From an uncultured Clostridium sp. (GTDB lineage Bacteria > Bacillota > Clostridia > Lachnospirales > Lachnospiraceae): 13,038 bases of DNA. Below are positions 1 through 6,462 of the stretch, piece after piece; the stretch's first letter is position 1, and every line of letters starts with the position of its first letter. The stretch spans positions 1 through 13,038 of the forward strand of contig USBM01000037.1 in assembly GCA_900552885.1 (NCBI GenBank), read 5' to 3'. The translations under genes and the position numbers were made by a program. The notes under the pieces were generated by a model. It worked only from the letters and a program-made list of their open reading frames with translations. It was not told the DNA's origin and ran no database searches.

Positions 1-42
1 ATATTTCCTTATATAATTCTTAGGTTTTTCTTAAAAAATTTC

Positions 43-417
43 TTAACGCTTATATGTACCTTTTCTCACAAATGCATGTTTTCCGGCCTTCTTCATCATC
101 TCATCATACTGTTCATACATATCCTGTACACTATTCTCCAATAAGAAATAATGCTTAATATACGGCACCATCAACACCATGAGCATGAGAAACAATAACA
201 GCAACGGTATAGAAAAATGACCATATGTATATAAGAACACCATGACTGCAAGAATTGCAAACGTTACGGTTACTACCAGATGGATAAACCTCTCATGTGC
301 AAAAAATACGATCTGTACCAGATGTTTCTTCATCTCCTCTTCCCAATCCACCTGTGCATCTTCATCCTCCAAAAGACCATTGATATACGCCAAATACTGT
401 CTGATTCGATCTGCCAT
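43..417 (-). CDS. Small two-helix membrane protein, unknown function
   Basis: A 124-residue protein that I do not recognise. Residues 1-45 are polar and charged, with an acidic run (LEDEDAQVDWEEE) at about 16-28. Two hydrophobic segments follow at about 46-66 and 68-88, separated by a short YGHFS turn. A basic tail follows (MMKKAGKHAFVRKGTYKR). This predicts a helical hairpin with both ends on the same side, probably cytoplasmic because the tail is rich in Lys and Arg. I chose the ATG at 415-417 because a GGAAAGGAAGG stretch sits just upstream on this strand. A longer reading from 450 would place that ribosome binding site inside the gene. It is divergent from the subtilase gene and has no partner in view. 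The gene is probably real; its function is unknown. Confidence 0.7.
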   Translation of the reverse strand: MADRIRQYLAYINGLLEDEDAQVDWEEEMKKHLVQIVFFAHERFIHLVVTVTFAILAVMVFLYTYGHFSIPLLLLFLMLMVLMVPYIKHYFLLENSVQDMYEQYDEMMKKAGKHAFVRKGTYKR

Positions 418-504
418 ACTACATCCTTCCTTTCCTCTCATTCTGAACATATCTCATATTGTTATTGCATTCGCCAAGTGTTTCCAGCCCGGTTCATTAC
501 TTTT

Positions 505-534
505 ATTGTACCACAATACAATCTCTGACACCAA
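505..534 (-). promoter_or_regulatory. Candidate sigma-A promoter for the small membrane protein
   Basis: On the minus strand, TACAAT (510-505) is preceded by TGG, giving an extended -10 (TGnTACAAT). A partial -35, TTGGTG, lies at 534-529 with 18 nt spacing. Transcription would start near 498 and leave a leader of about 80 nt before the ATG at 417. The -10 is good and the -35 weak. Confidence 0.35.
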
Positions 535-617
535 CCTTAACCTGGCAGTATCTTCATCCGTTAGAGTTCACACCCGAAACTAACCCTCAGAAAATATCTT
601 TTATTTTTTATATGACA

Positions 618-647
618 ACAAACATAACAAATTCCATACAATATAAT
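618..647 (+). promoter_or_regulatory. Candidate promoter of the subtilase gene, possibly mother-cell type
   Basis: CATACAATA at 635-643 fits the SigE-type -10 (CATACAnT) and the SigK-type -10 (CATAnnnTA) known from Bacillus. A possible SigK -35 core AC lies at 618-619, 15 nt upstream. The same stretch contains TATAAT at 642-647, which could instead be a sigma-A -10, but I find no -35 at a normal distance for it. A sporulation promoter would fit the Csp-like product. The motifs are short and the region is AT-rich, so chance is a real alternative. Confidence 0.25.
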
Positions 648-670
648 AATAACAGACCGGGTGTCATGAC

Positions 671-2416
671 ATGACAAATAATAAGATCAGTCCGGAACTT
701 ACCATGGCATTGGAAATTCCGGAAGCAGAACGCGAAAAAAGTCTGAATCTCAATGTCGGATACAACAAACTATTTACAGAGTGGGAATTGATCGTCCGTT
801 ATACCGGTAGTCTTTCACAGATACAGAAAGATCTCAATATCTCCATAGAAGAATTACTAGGTGGATATGCCATCATCCGCATTCCTCAATATCTAATCGG
901 TACACTATCTGATTACCGGGAGATTGATTATATCGAAAAGCCCAAATCTCTCCTGTTAGAAGAAATGGAGGGAATCGCAGCATCATGTGTAAATACGGTG
1001 CAGCAACCACCTTATAGCTTAGACGGAACCGGAGTTATTGTAGCATGCTTAGATTCCGGAATTGATATTTATCATCCTGACTTTCAAAATGCAGATGGAA
1101 CAACACGTATTCTTACCCTCTGGGACCAAACCATCCCCGGCAATCCACCAGAAGGCTTTCGTACCGGTAGTGTCTATACCTCTGATACGATCAATGAAGC
1201 TCTTGCACTTGGAAAGAGTCAGGGTGGAGATGCTCTTCTTCCCAGTTTTGATGTCACCGGACACGGAACCGCTATCTGTGGCATTTTGGCCGGAAACGGC
1301 CGTGCATCTGAAGAACGTATTGCCGGTGTAGCACCGGGTGCGGATATTCTTGTTGTCAAACTGGGGAATCCCGATAACCGGGGTTTCCCGCGTACAACCC
1401 AGCTTATGTCTGCCATTGATTATGCATTACGCTATGCTATATCTGTCCGAAAACCGATTGCGATCAACATCAGTTTTGGCAATAACTATGGCAATCACAA
1501 CGGAGATTCCATATTAGAACAATATATGGATACCGTTTCCAGCCTTTATCAAAATGTAATTGTAACCGCAACAGGAAACGACGGTGTCAGTGCCAGACAT
1601 GCATCCGGCACATTATCCCATAACCATTCAGAAACCATTGAACTCTATGCCGCTGACTACCTGACTTCCTTTAATCTGCAGATCTGGAAATATTATTTAG
1701 ATGATTTTACAATTCAGATCGAAACCCCAACCGGTATCCGCATCGGACCACTCTCTCCTTACTCCAGAATTCAGAATTACAATCTACCGGAGGATATTCT
1801 CTCCATCTACTACAGTGAACCGACTCCCTACAATCCCCAACAGGAAATCTATCTCTCCTGGATTCCCGTCAATAACTATATAACATCCGGTATCTGGCGT
1901 ATTCAACTTCATCCCGGAAAGACAGTCTCCGGTCATTATGATATGTGGCTGCCGGTTACCGGAAGCACTTCCTCTGAAGTTTCTTTCCTAAAGCCTGACT
2001 TGTATAACACCTTAGTGATTCCCTCTACTGCCCGGAATGTAATCTCTGTTGCAGCCTATAATTCGATCAACCAGACATATGCAAACTTCTCCGGCAGAGG
2101 TACCTTGTATGATCTCAAGACACATCTTACGGATTACAAACCCGATATGGCCGCCCCGGGCGTCCGTATCAATACTTGTTCCGTCGGTGGAGGGTATCAT
2201 TCTGTTTCCGGCACTTCTTTCGCCGCACCGTTTGTAACCGGGGCAGCCGCACTACTCATGCAGTATGGCATTGTCAACGGAAACGACCCGTATCTGTACG
2301 GTGAGAAGCTCCGGGCATCCCTGATACGCGGTGCCAGAAGGCTTCCTTTTCAGCAGCAGACACCTTCCCCTCTCGTTGGATGGGGTGCCTTGTGTGTAGC
2401 AGACAGTCTTTCTTAA
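671..2416 (+). CDS. S8 subtilisin-like protease, Csp type
   Basis: A 581-residue serine protease of the subtilase family with the catalytic set intact: Asp128 (ACLDSG), His198 (TGHGTAICG), oxyanion Asn303 (ATGNDG) and Ser516 (SGTSFAAP). Residues 1 to about 95 look like a propeptide. The catalytic domain is split by an insert of about 140 residues (about 310-450) rich in beta strand, matching the jellyroll domain of clostridial Csp germination proteases. There is no signal peptide or membrane segment, also as in Csp proteins. In the family, active CspB processes the spore cortex hydrolase SleC, but Lachnospiraceae carry several such subtilases whose substrates are unknown, so a germination role here is inference. 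The start at 671 has only a weak upstream GGG element. The ATG at 704 has none either, so the start is uncertain. The gene stands alone. Confidence 0.9.
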   Translation: MTNNKISPELTMALEIPEAEREKSLNLNVGYNKLFTEWELIVRYTGSLSQIQKDLNISIEELLGGYAIIRIPQYLIGTLSDYREIDYIEKPKSLLLEEMEGIAASCVNTVQQPPYSLDGTGVIVACLDSGIDIYHPDFQNADGTTRILTLWDQTIPGNPPEGFRTGSVYTSDTINEALALGKSQGGDALLPSFDVTGHGTAICGILAGNGRASEERIAGVAPGADILVVKLGNPDNRGFPRTTQLMSAIDYALRYAISVRKPIAINISFGNNYGNHNGDSILEQYMDTVSSLYQNVIVTATGNDGVSARHASGTLSHNHSETIELYAADYLTSFNLQIWKYYLDDFTIQIETPTGIRIGPLSPYSRIQNYNLPEDILSIYYSEPTPYNPQQEIYLSWIPVNNYITSGIWRIQLHPGKTVSGHYDMWLPVTGSTSSEVSFLKPDLYNTLVIPSTARNVISVAAYNSINQTYANFSGRGTLYDLKTHLTDYKPDMAAPGVRINTCSVGGGYHSVSGTSFAAPFVTGAAALLMQYGIVNGNDPYLYGEKLRASLIRGARRLPFQQQTPSPLVGWGALCVADSLS

Positions 2417-2431
2417 TTACCATGCTGCTCC

Positions 2432-2461
2432 TTTACATTTCTCTCTTCTAAATGCTATACT
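2432..2461 (+). promoter_or_regulatory. Sigma-A-type promoter of the Big2-NlpC/P60 gene
   Basis: The -35 TTTACA (2432-2437) and the -10 TATACT (2456-2461) are 18 nt apart. The -10 is extended by TGC (2453-2455). Each hexamer matches consensus at 5 of 6 positions. The ribosome binding site GAGGAG (2473-2478) lies 9 nt before the ATG at 2488, so the leader would be only about 20 nt. The gene therefore appears to be transcribed independently of the subtilase, which ends 71 nt upstream. Confidence 0.6.
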
Positions 2462-2487
2462 AAAAGAAAAACGAGGAGATCATACAT

Positions 2488-3303
2488 ATGAAAAGCTTAC
2501 ACACAAAACACATCGTTATCCTGTCTGCCTGTACGATCGTACTTGGCATCTTTTTGGGATGTCCATTTCTATCTCAGGCTGCATCCCATGACATTACCGT
2601 TAAAAATGGTGATCAGCTAAACATTCCTCTCTATACGGGAGATAACGGAACGATCACTACAGACCGCACAACGATCACCATTCCGGAATCTGTCATTACA
2701 CCGGATCCATCCACAGAAACTACGAAACCGGATGATGCAGCTTCTCTGCCTTCCCAGCCGGATTCCTCAAACAAAAATCCGGAAAATTCTGCACCAGACA
2801 AGGGCAATGCATCCGATACTTCAGGCAATCCACCTGCCGTTCCAGATACTTCTGAAACGATTCCTGACAATCCTGTCATAGTGGATCCGAAAAAAAAAGA
2901 AGAAGCCATACAGGCATATCTTGATTCCTTGCATTTTATATATAATGCATCCTCCGATTCTTCTGTCCTGTCCTTTGACACACAGACTCATCAATTTCAG
3001 GCTCTCAAGCCCGGAAATGCCAGCATCACCATCCAGGCCTTTGAACCGGAAGATCTATGGAATCAGTATCCTGTCTTCACAGCCACGATCACATTTTCTA
3101 TCAGTGTGGATATGACAAATGTTACACTAACACAGAATGCTTTAACTGCATACTTAAGTCCTATGTATACCTACGGAAAGAAGAAACCTTATTACAGTAG
3201 CAGTACTGCCGAATTCCAGATCGGTATCAACAGCAGCTATGTATTCAACCCGGACACAGATTACTCCTTTGATTACTCCAGGCTTCTACAGGTATCTCTC
3301 TAG
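2488..3303 (+). CDS. N-terminal fragment of a secreted Ig-like/NlpC-P60 protein
   Basis: This 271-residue reading frame is the front part of a split gene. Residues 1-32 form a signal peptide: basic MKSLHTKH, hydrophobic VILSACTIVLGIFLG, and cleavage near SQA-A. A linker rich in Pro, Ser, Thr, Asp and Asn follows at about 70-133 and ends in a basic VDPKKKEE patch. Residues 140-210 look like a degenerate bacterial Ig-like module (SSDSSVLSFDTQTHQFQALKPG and strands after it). GAGGAG 9 nt before the ATG supports the start. The frame ends at TAG 3301-3303 without a domain boundary. The missing continuation is readable first in another frame and then again in this one, so the product as written would be secreted but lack the hydrolase domain. 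Confidence 0.7.
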   Translation: MKSLHTKHIVILSACTIVLGIFLGCPFLSQAASHDITVKNGDQLNIPLYTGDNGTITTDRTTITIPESVITPDPSTETTKPDDAASLPSQPDSSNKNPENSAPDKGNASDTSGNPPAVPDTSETIPDNPVIVDPKKKEEAIQAYLDSLHFIYNASSDSSVLSFDTQTHQFQALKPGNASITIQAFEPEDLWNQYPVFTATITFSISVDMTNVTLTQNALTAYLSPMYTYGKKKPYYSSSTAEFQIGINSSYVFNPDTDYSFDYSRLLQVSL

Positions 3304-3365
3304 GTAGCGTGGATGAAGCTCTAAAATCCATCTACCCCGAATACATCCGACCTGCTCTCCTATAG
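3273..3365 (+). other. Double frameshift zone joining the two halves of one gene
   Basis: The upstream half is in the frame of position 2488 and stops at TAG 3301. The downstream half is in the same frame but is closed by TAA at 3322. Between 3273 and 3362 a different frame (codons starting at 3291, 3294 and so on) is open and reads as ordinary protein, including GISLGSVDEALKSIYPEY. The original frame resumes as SYSYTESDKVQINITL. This is best explained by a one-base loss (3273-3300) and a nearby one-base gain (3325-3362) relative to an intact 568-codon ancestor. Either these are real mutations or they are two errors in a poor stretch of assembly. I see no slippery heptamer that would suggest programmed shifting. 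Confidence 0.7.
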
Positions 3366-3384
3366 TTATACAGAATCGGACAAA

Positions 3385-4194
3385 GTGCAGATCAATATCA
3401 CACTGGCCAAAAATGTACTATATATCCGTGCCAATCTAACCGGAACAAATGTGAGACCAACAACTTCCATTATCACCCTGACATTAAGCGGCAAGACCTT
3501 TACCATCCCACTTACGTTATCTCCTCTTACCATCTCAAACCAATCCCTTTTATTGGTCAAAGGTAAGAAAAAGGCATTAAAAGTAACCGGAACAACCGAA
3601 GCCATTCAATGGACTTCTACCAATTCCAAAATTGCCACCGTCAATTCCAAAGGCGTGATCAAAGGCAGGAAGATCGGTAATTGTGTCATCATTGGTAAAA
3701 TTGGCAATTCTTATGTAGGCTGTGCTGTCAGTGTAACAACCGCACAGCTTAAGAAAGTCGCCACCTATGCCAATTACATGGGAACCCACTGGACCTACAG
3801 CCAGGCAAAGCGTACCCAGACCGGATATTATGACTGCAGTGCATTGGTATGGAAAGCCTATAAGAAATACTCCCGCGTTAATTTCGGCTCTGCTGGTTAT
3901 CCGGGCGTTGCCTTAAGCGAAGCAAAATGGTGTAATGCTCACCACAAAATGTTAAAAGGCGGATACCGATACCGGAAAATATATAAAATGCACTATAATC
4001 CCGGGGATCTCGTCTTCAAATCAACGAATATGAAGAAAAAATACGCAGATATTTACCATGTGGAAATGATCACCGGCTATTATTGTTACGGTGTTTCCTC
4101 TACCGGTTCCCCATATATCGACCTGACATGGGGTGCCCGCGGTACCGGTTACGGTGCTGAAGAAGGTTCACTCCTTGGAAGACCAATGAAATAA
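3385..4194 (+). CDS. C-terminal fragment: Big2 plus NlpC/P60 hydrolase domain
   Basis: This is the rear part of the split gene. The frame is open from 3325; GTG 3385 is the first formal start codon but has no convincing ribosome binding site and no export signal, so it is unlikely to be a true start. Counting from 3385, residues about 50-118 form a Big2-type Ig-like module (LVKGKKKALKVTG, then WTSTNSKIATVNSKGVIKG). Residues about 120-265 form an NlpC/P60-type cysteine peptidase with Cys151 (YYDCSALVW), the characteristic NPGDLVFK (205-212) and His225 (YHVEMITG). Such enzymes cut peptide stems of peptidoglycan. Catalytic residues look intact, so the inactivating changes, if real, are recent. 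The stop is 62 nt from the stop of the convergent gene, across a strong hairpin. Confidence 0.7.
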   Translation: MQINITLAKNVLYIRANLTGTNVRPTTSIITLTLSGKTFTIPLTLSPLTISNQSLLLVKGKKKALKVTGTTEAIQWTSTNSKIATVNSKGVIKGRKIGNCVIIGKIGNSYVGCAVSVTTAQLKKVATYANYMGTHWTYSQAKRTQTGYYDCSALVWKAYKKYSRVNFGSAGYPGVALSEAKWCNAHHKMLKGGYRYRKIYKMHYNPGDLVFKSTNMKKKYADIYHVEMITGYYCYGVSSTGSPYIDLTWGARGTGYGAEEGSLLGRPMK

Positions 4195-4212
4195 CACTAA
4201 ACTAACAAAAAC

Positions 4213-4256
4213 AATGGCTGTTGTAAGAGTAACATCACACTTTTACAACAGCCATT
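4213..4256. terminator. Strong bidirectional terminator between convergent genes
   Basis: A perfect 14-bp stem is formed by AATGGCTGTTGTAA (4213-4226) and its complement (4243-4256), with a 16-nt loop. On the minus strand it is followed by GTTTTTG, a clear T-run, so it should end the 5389-to-4259 transcript. On the plus strand the following CTCTATTCTTT is only moderately T-rich, but the hairpin also lies just after the plus-strand stop at 4194. Confidence 0.8.
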
Positions 4257-4258
4257 CT

Positions 4259-5389
4259 CTATTCTTTATAAAGGTCTTTCAAAACACTTGATGCATCCAT
4301 ATTCTGATAACCATCCGGATCAGATAATATGATATCTTCTCCTACCGTTTTCCATCGCATCTGTGCATAATGTGTCAGATAGGAAGTACCTCTGCCCACA
4401 TTCGGATACCGACGATACCAACTCCTATAATACTTCTTCATATAATGTTGCGCTAACTGATATGCTTCACTCTTAACCTTGCCCTCCGGGGTAGCCGTTC
4501 CACTGATCTGCACTCCCGCCGGGGACGAATGCAGCAACACGACACTTCCATCCTTACACTGTCCAATAACAATATAGACATGACCACAGCACGAACATGT
4601 CGAACTCATAACATCTCCTGCACGATAATCTGTAACCTTCTGACGTTCTACATACGTTCCCCATCCCATATCTGCAAACTTCTCTGCCTGCTTCGAGGCT
4701 GCATACACATATCCTTTGCGGTTATCTTCTACATTACGGATATTATAGACACACCATCCAACATACCCAGAGCAATCTAATCCATTATGAATCTGGTAAC
4801 GGTAATCCCGGTAATTGTATCTTGCCTTCTTATTCTTAGCAAACTTTCTCCAACGCGGACAGGTACCGATCTGTCTGGTCTCTTTTCCTGCTCCGGTATC
4901 TGCCCGGTTCCATCCACCGCCCCATACATACATGGTACTTCCCAGCGGAGCCAGTGCTGTCAGCAGAAAATTCCGGATTGTTGACTGTCCCTGTATGGGA
5001 ACAGTCGTAGACACTGTCTTGCTGTTTGCCCCATAAATCCTGTGCCCTGTCTGATCCAAAGCATATGCCCGTACATAATAATAGTACGTTCTTCCCTTGT
5101 CGCACTTCGTCCGGATGCATTTCGTTACCTTCACATCCTCCACAACCGAATAGTCTGTTCGATCAGATTGCCATACTCCCTCGTAGACCTCATAGCCCTG
5201 TGCTCCCGCCACAGGTTCCCAGGATACTGCAATCTGATCATATACAGCAGTTGACATAACGCCATCCGGTCGTTTGAGTGATGATCCACTTGCTTTGCAA
5301 TATAATACATGAATATTTACCATACTACAAAGTATTCCCATCATTAACATAAAATGACTAATCTGCCATTTTTTATCTCGATTATTCAT
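4259..5389 (-). CDS. Secreted FN3-NlpC/P60 cell-wall hydrolase
   Basis: A 376-residue protein with an export signal (MNNRDKKW, then a hydrophobic stretch about 12-30, cleavage near CKASG). A fibronectin type III domain lies at about 40-131 (IAVSWEPVAGAQGYEVYEG ... YYYYVRAYA). An NlpC/P60-like cysteine peptidase domain spans about 135-345: entry motif MYVWGGGW (153-160), catalytic Cys206 in GLDCSGYVGW, RAGDV (256-260), His270 in CGHVYIVIG and a further polar candidate His287. Family members cleave peptidoglycan stem peptides outside the cell. The ATG (5389-5387) overlaps the stop of the S1-domain gene by 8 nt and lacks a strong ribosome binding site, so translation is probably coupled to the upstream gene. 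Ten cysteines in the mature part, including STCSCCG (262-268) next to the active His, are unusual for an exported protein. Confidence 0.88.
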   Translation of the reverse strand: MNNRDKKWQISHFMLMMGILCSMVNIHVLYCKASGSSLKRPDGVMSTAVYDQIAVSWEPVAGAQGYEVYEGVWQSDRTDYSVVEDVKVTKCIRTKCDKGRTYYYYVRAYALDQTGHRIYGANSKTVSTTVPIQGQSTIRNFLLTALAPLGSTMYVWGGGWNRADTGAGKETRQIGTCPRWRKFAKNKKARYNYRDYRYQIHNGLDCSGYVGWCVYNIRNVEDNRKGYVYAASKQAEKFADMGWGTYVERQKVTDYRAGDVMSSTCSCCGHVYIVIGQCKDGSVVLLHSSPAGVQISGTATPEGKVKSEAYQLAQHYMKKYYRSWYRRYPNVGRGTSYLTHYAQMRWKTVGEDIILSDPDGYQNMDASSVLKDLYKE

Positions 5390-6290
5390 CTATTTTTAAT
5401 CCGGCCAGCAAAGATCCAAATGGATTATTCGGTATCTCCTCACACTGATAATCAAAGTCTTCAATGACATCTGTCACAACATCTGAGGTATTCGTCTCCA
5501 CATCCCGGATGCTTAAGCTGATCTTACCATCCTTAACTTCTAATACCTTAACTTTCACTTTCTGTCCAACCGTCAGCACCTCTGATGGTTTCTTGATCCT
5601 TTTCATACAGATCTTAGAGATATGCACAAGTCCGGTCAAACCGTTATCCATCTGTACAAAAGCACCATATGGCATCAGCGATTCTACGGTGCCTTCAAAG
5701 ATCGAACCCGGCACGATCATTGCCATCTTCTCCCTGTCATGTTCTGCCTCCTTCTCCTTCAATACTGCTTTTGCGGAAAGCACTAACTTTCCTTTTGCAG
5801 CATCCGCAGTGATCACTTTTGCTTCTACTGTCTTTCCAACGTATTCTTCGGTATTCTCCACAAATGTGAGGGCTAACTGAGATGCCGGAATAAATGCACG
5901 GATTCCCTCTAAATAAGCAATAACACCTGCATTTACACTTTCTTTGATCTTAACCGTAACAACTGTTTCCTCTTCTAACATCTTAGTAAGGGTATCCCAT
6001 GCCGACGCTTCATTGGCCTCCTTCATAGAAAGTTTTACATTTCCCCTTCCATCATCGGTCTCAATGACAACTGCTTCTACACTCTCTCCAATCTTCAGAT
6101 CTTTCATTGCCGAAAAATCCGGATCATCTGATAATTCCGTAAGCGGAATAACACCCGGTGCATAATATCCCAGATCTATTGTCACTTCATCATCATTAAT
6201 ATCTACGATCATTCCACGAATAACTTCACCCTCTTTGATCACGCGAAATGAATTCGTCAGTTCCTGTTCATAGTCTTTCATTGATTCCAT
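5382..6290 (-). CDS. Three-S1-domain RNA-binding protein (RpsA-like)
   Basis: A 302-residue cytoplasmic protein with three S1 (OB-fold) repeats at about 20-91, 107-175 and 195-263. The last is the most canonical (GSIFEGTVESLMPYGAFVQM ... GLTGLVHISKI ... VGQKVKVKVLEVKDGKISLSIRD). A tail of about 40 acidic residues follows. Such proteins resemble the short S1 homologues of Firmicutes, which bind mRNA and may aid translation or RNA stability. It is much shorter than the six-domain E. coli S1. I chose the ATG at 6290-6288 because AGGAGG lies 9 nt upstream. An in-frame extension to 6407 would add 39 residues of unlikely sequence and bury that site. Its stop overlaps the start of the FN3-NlpC/P60 gene, forming a two-gene unit. 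Confidence 0.9.
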   Translation of the reverse strand: MESMKDYEQELTNSFRVIKEGEVIRGMIVDINDDEVTIDLGYYAPGVIPLTELSDDPDFSAMKDLKIGESVEAVVIETDDGRGNVKLSMKEANEASAWDTLTKMLEEETVVTVKIKESVNAGVIAYLEGIRAFIPASQLALTFVENTEEYVGKTVEAKVITADAAKGKLVLSAKAVLKEKEAEHDREKMAMIVPGSIFEGTVESLMPYGAFVQMDNGLTGLVHISKICMKRIKKPSEVLTVGQKVKVKVLEVKDGKISLSIRDVETNTSDVVTDVIEDFDYQCEEIPNNPFGSLLAGLKIDE

Positions 6291-6365
6291 ATTCTCTGTC
6301 CTCCTATTCCGGCACATCTTATGTATCCTGCTATTCGCAAACCACTGATTACTGTGCTGACTTCT

Positions 6366-6394
6366 ATCATAGCAAAGATATATTTTTCCTGCAA
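6366..6394 (-). promoter_or_regulatory. Promoter of the S1-domain / NlpC-P60 unit
   Basis: On the minus strand the extended -10 TGC-TATGAT (TATGAT at 6371-6366) follows TTGCAG (6394-6389) with 17-nt spacing. The -10 matches consensus at 5 of 6 positions and the -35 keeps its TTG. Transcription would begin near 6359, with a leader of about 69 nt. It is back to back with the promoter of the Cys/Gly-rich microprotein. Confidence 0.5.
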
Positions 6395-6400
6395 TCCTTT

Positions 6401-6432
6401 TTGTCACACCTGTATGTTACCTGCATATTATA
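6401..6432 (+). promoter_or_regulatory. Candidate promoter of the Cys/Gly microprotein; sigma-A or SigK-like
   Basis: Two readings overlap. For sigma-A: TTGTCA (6401-6406) with TATTAT (6426-6431) at 19 nt, or CATATT at 17 nt. For a late mother-cell factor: CATATTATA (6424-6432) is a full match to the Bacillus SigK -10 CATAnnnTA, with AC (6406-6407) 16 nt upstream as the short -35. Both put the start near 6436-6440, about 25 nt before the ATG. The second would suit a coat- or spore-envelope-like protein, but the motif is short and the choice cannot be made from sequence alone. Confidence 0.4.
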
Positions 6433-6462
6433 ACAGTGTAAAGATATTTGGAGGAATTCCTT

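Larger units (their letters stand above)
2488..4194 (+). pseudogene. Secreted Big2-NlpC/P60 endopeptidase gene, frameshifted
   Basis: This is the combined view of the two fragments and the frameshift zone. Restored, it encodes about 568 residues: signal peptide, Pro/Ser/Thr/Asp linker, Ig-like module, further strand-rich region, Big2 module and C-terminal NlpC/P60 domain. That order is a normal architecture for secreted Lachnospiraceae wall hydrolases. Promoter, ribosome binding site, signal peptide and catalytic Cys/His are all preserved. Only about 90 nt are disturbed, which argues for a very young pseudogene or a sequencing/assembly artefact rather than long decay. Confidence 0.6.

Noticed and set aside
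242..674. Short plus-strand frames upstream of the subtilase as a leader peptide
   Set aside because: They lie opposite the small membrane protein or in its promoter region, have no ribosome binding site and Ser/Thr/Ile-rich composition typical of antisense frames.
3273..3365. Programmed ribosomal frameshifting in the hydrolase gene
   Set aside because: Two opposite shifts would be required within 90 nt and I see no slippery heptamer, internal Shine-Dalgarno or downstream pseudoknot.
6290..6407. N-terminal extension of the S1-domain protein
   Set aside because: AGGAGG lies inside the extension 9 nt before the ATG at 6290, and the extra residues do not resemble an S1-protein N-terminus; the predicted promoter is also at 6366-6394.
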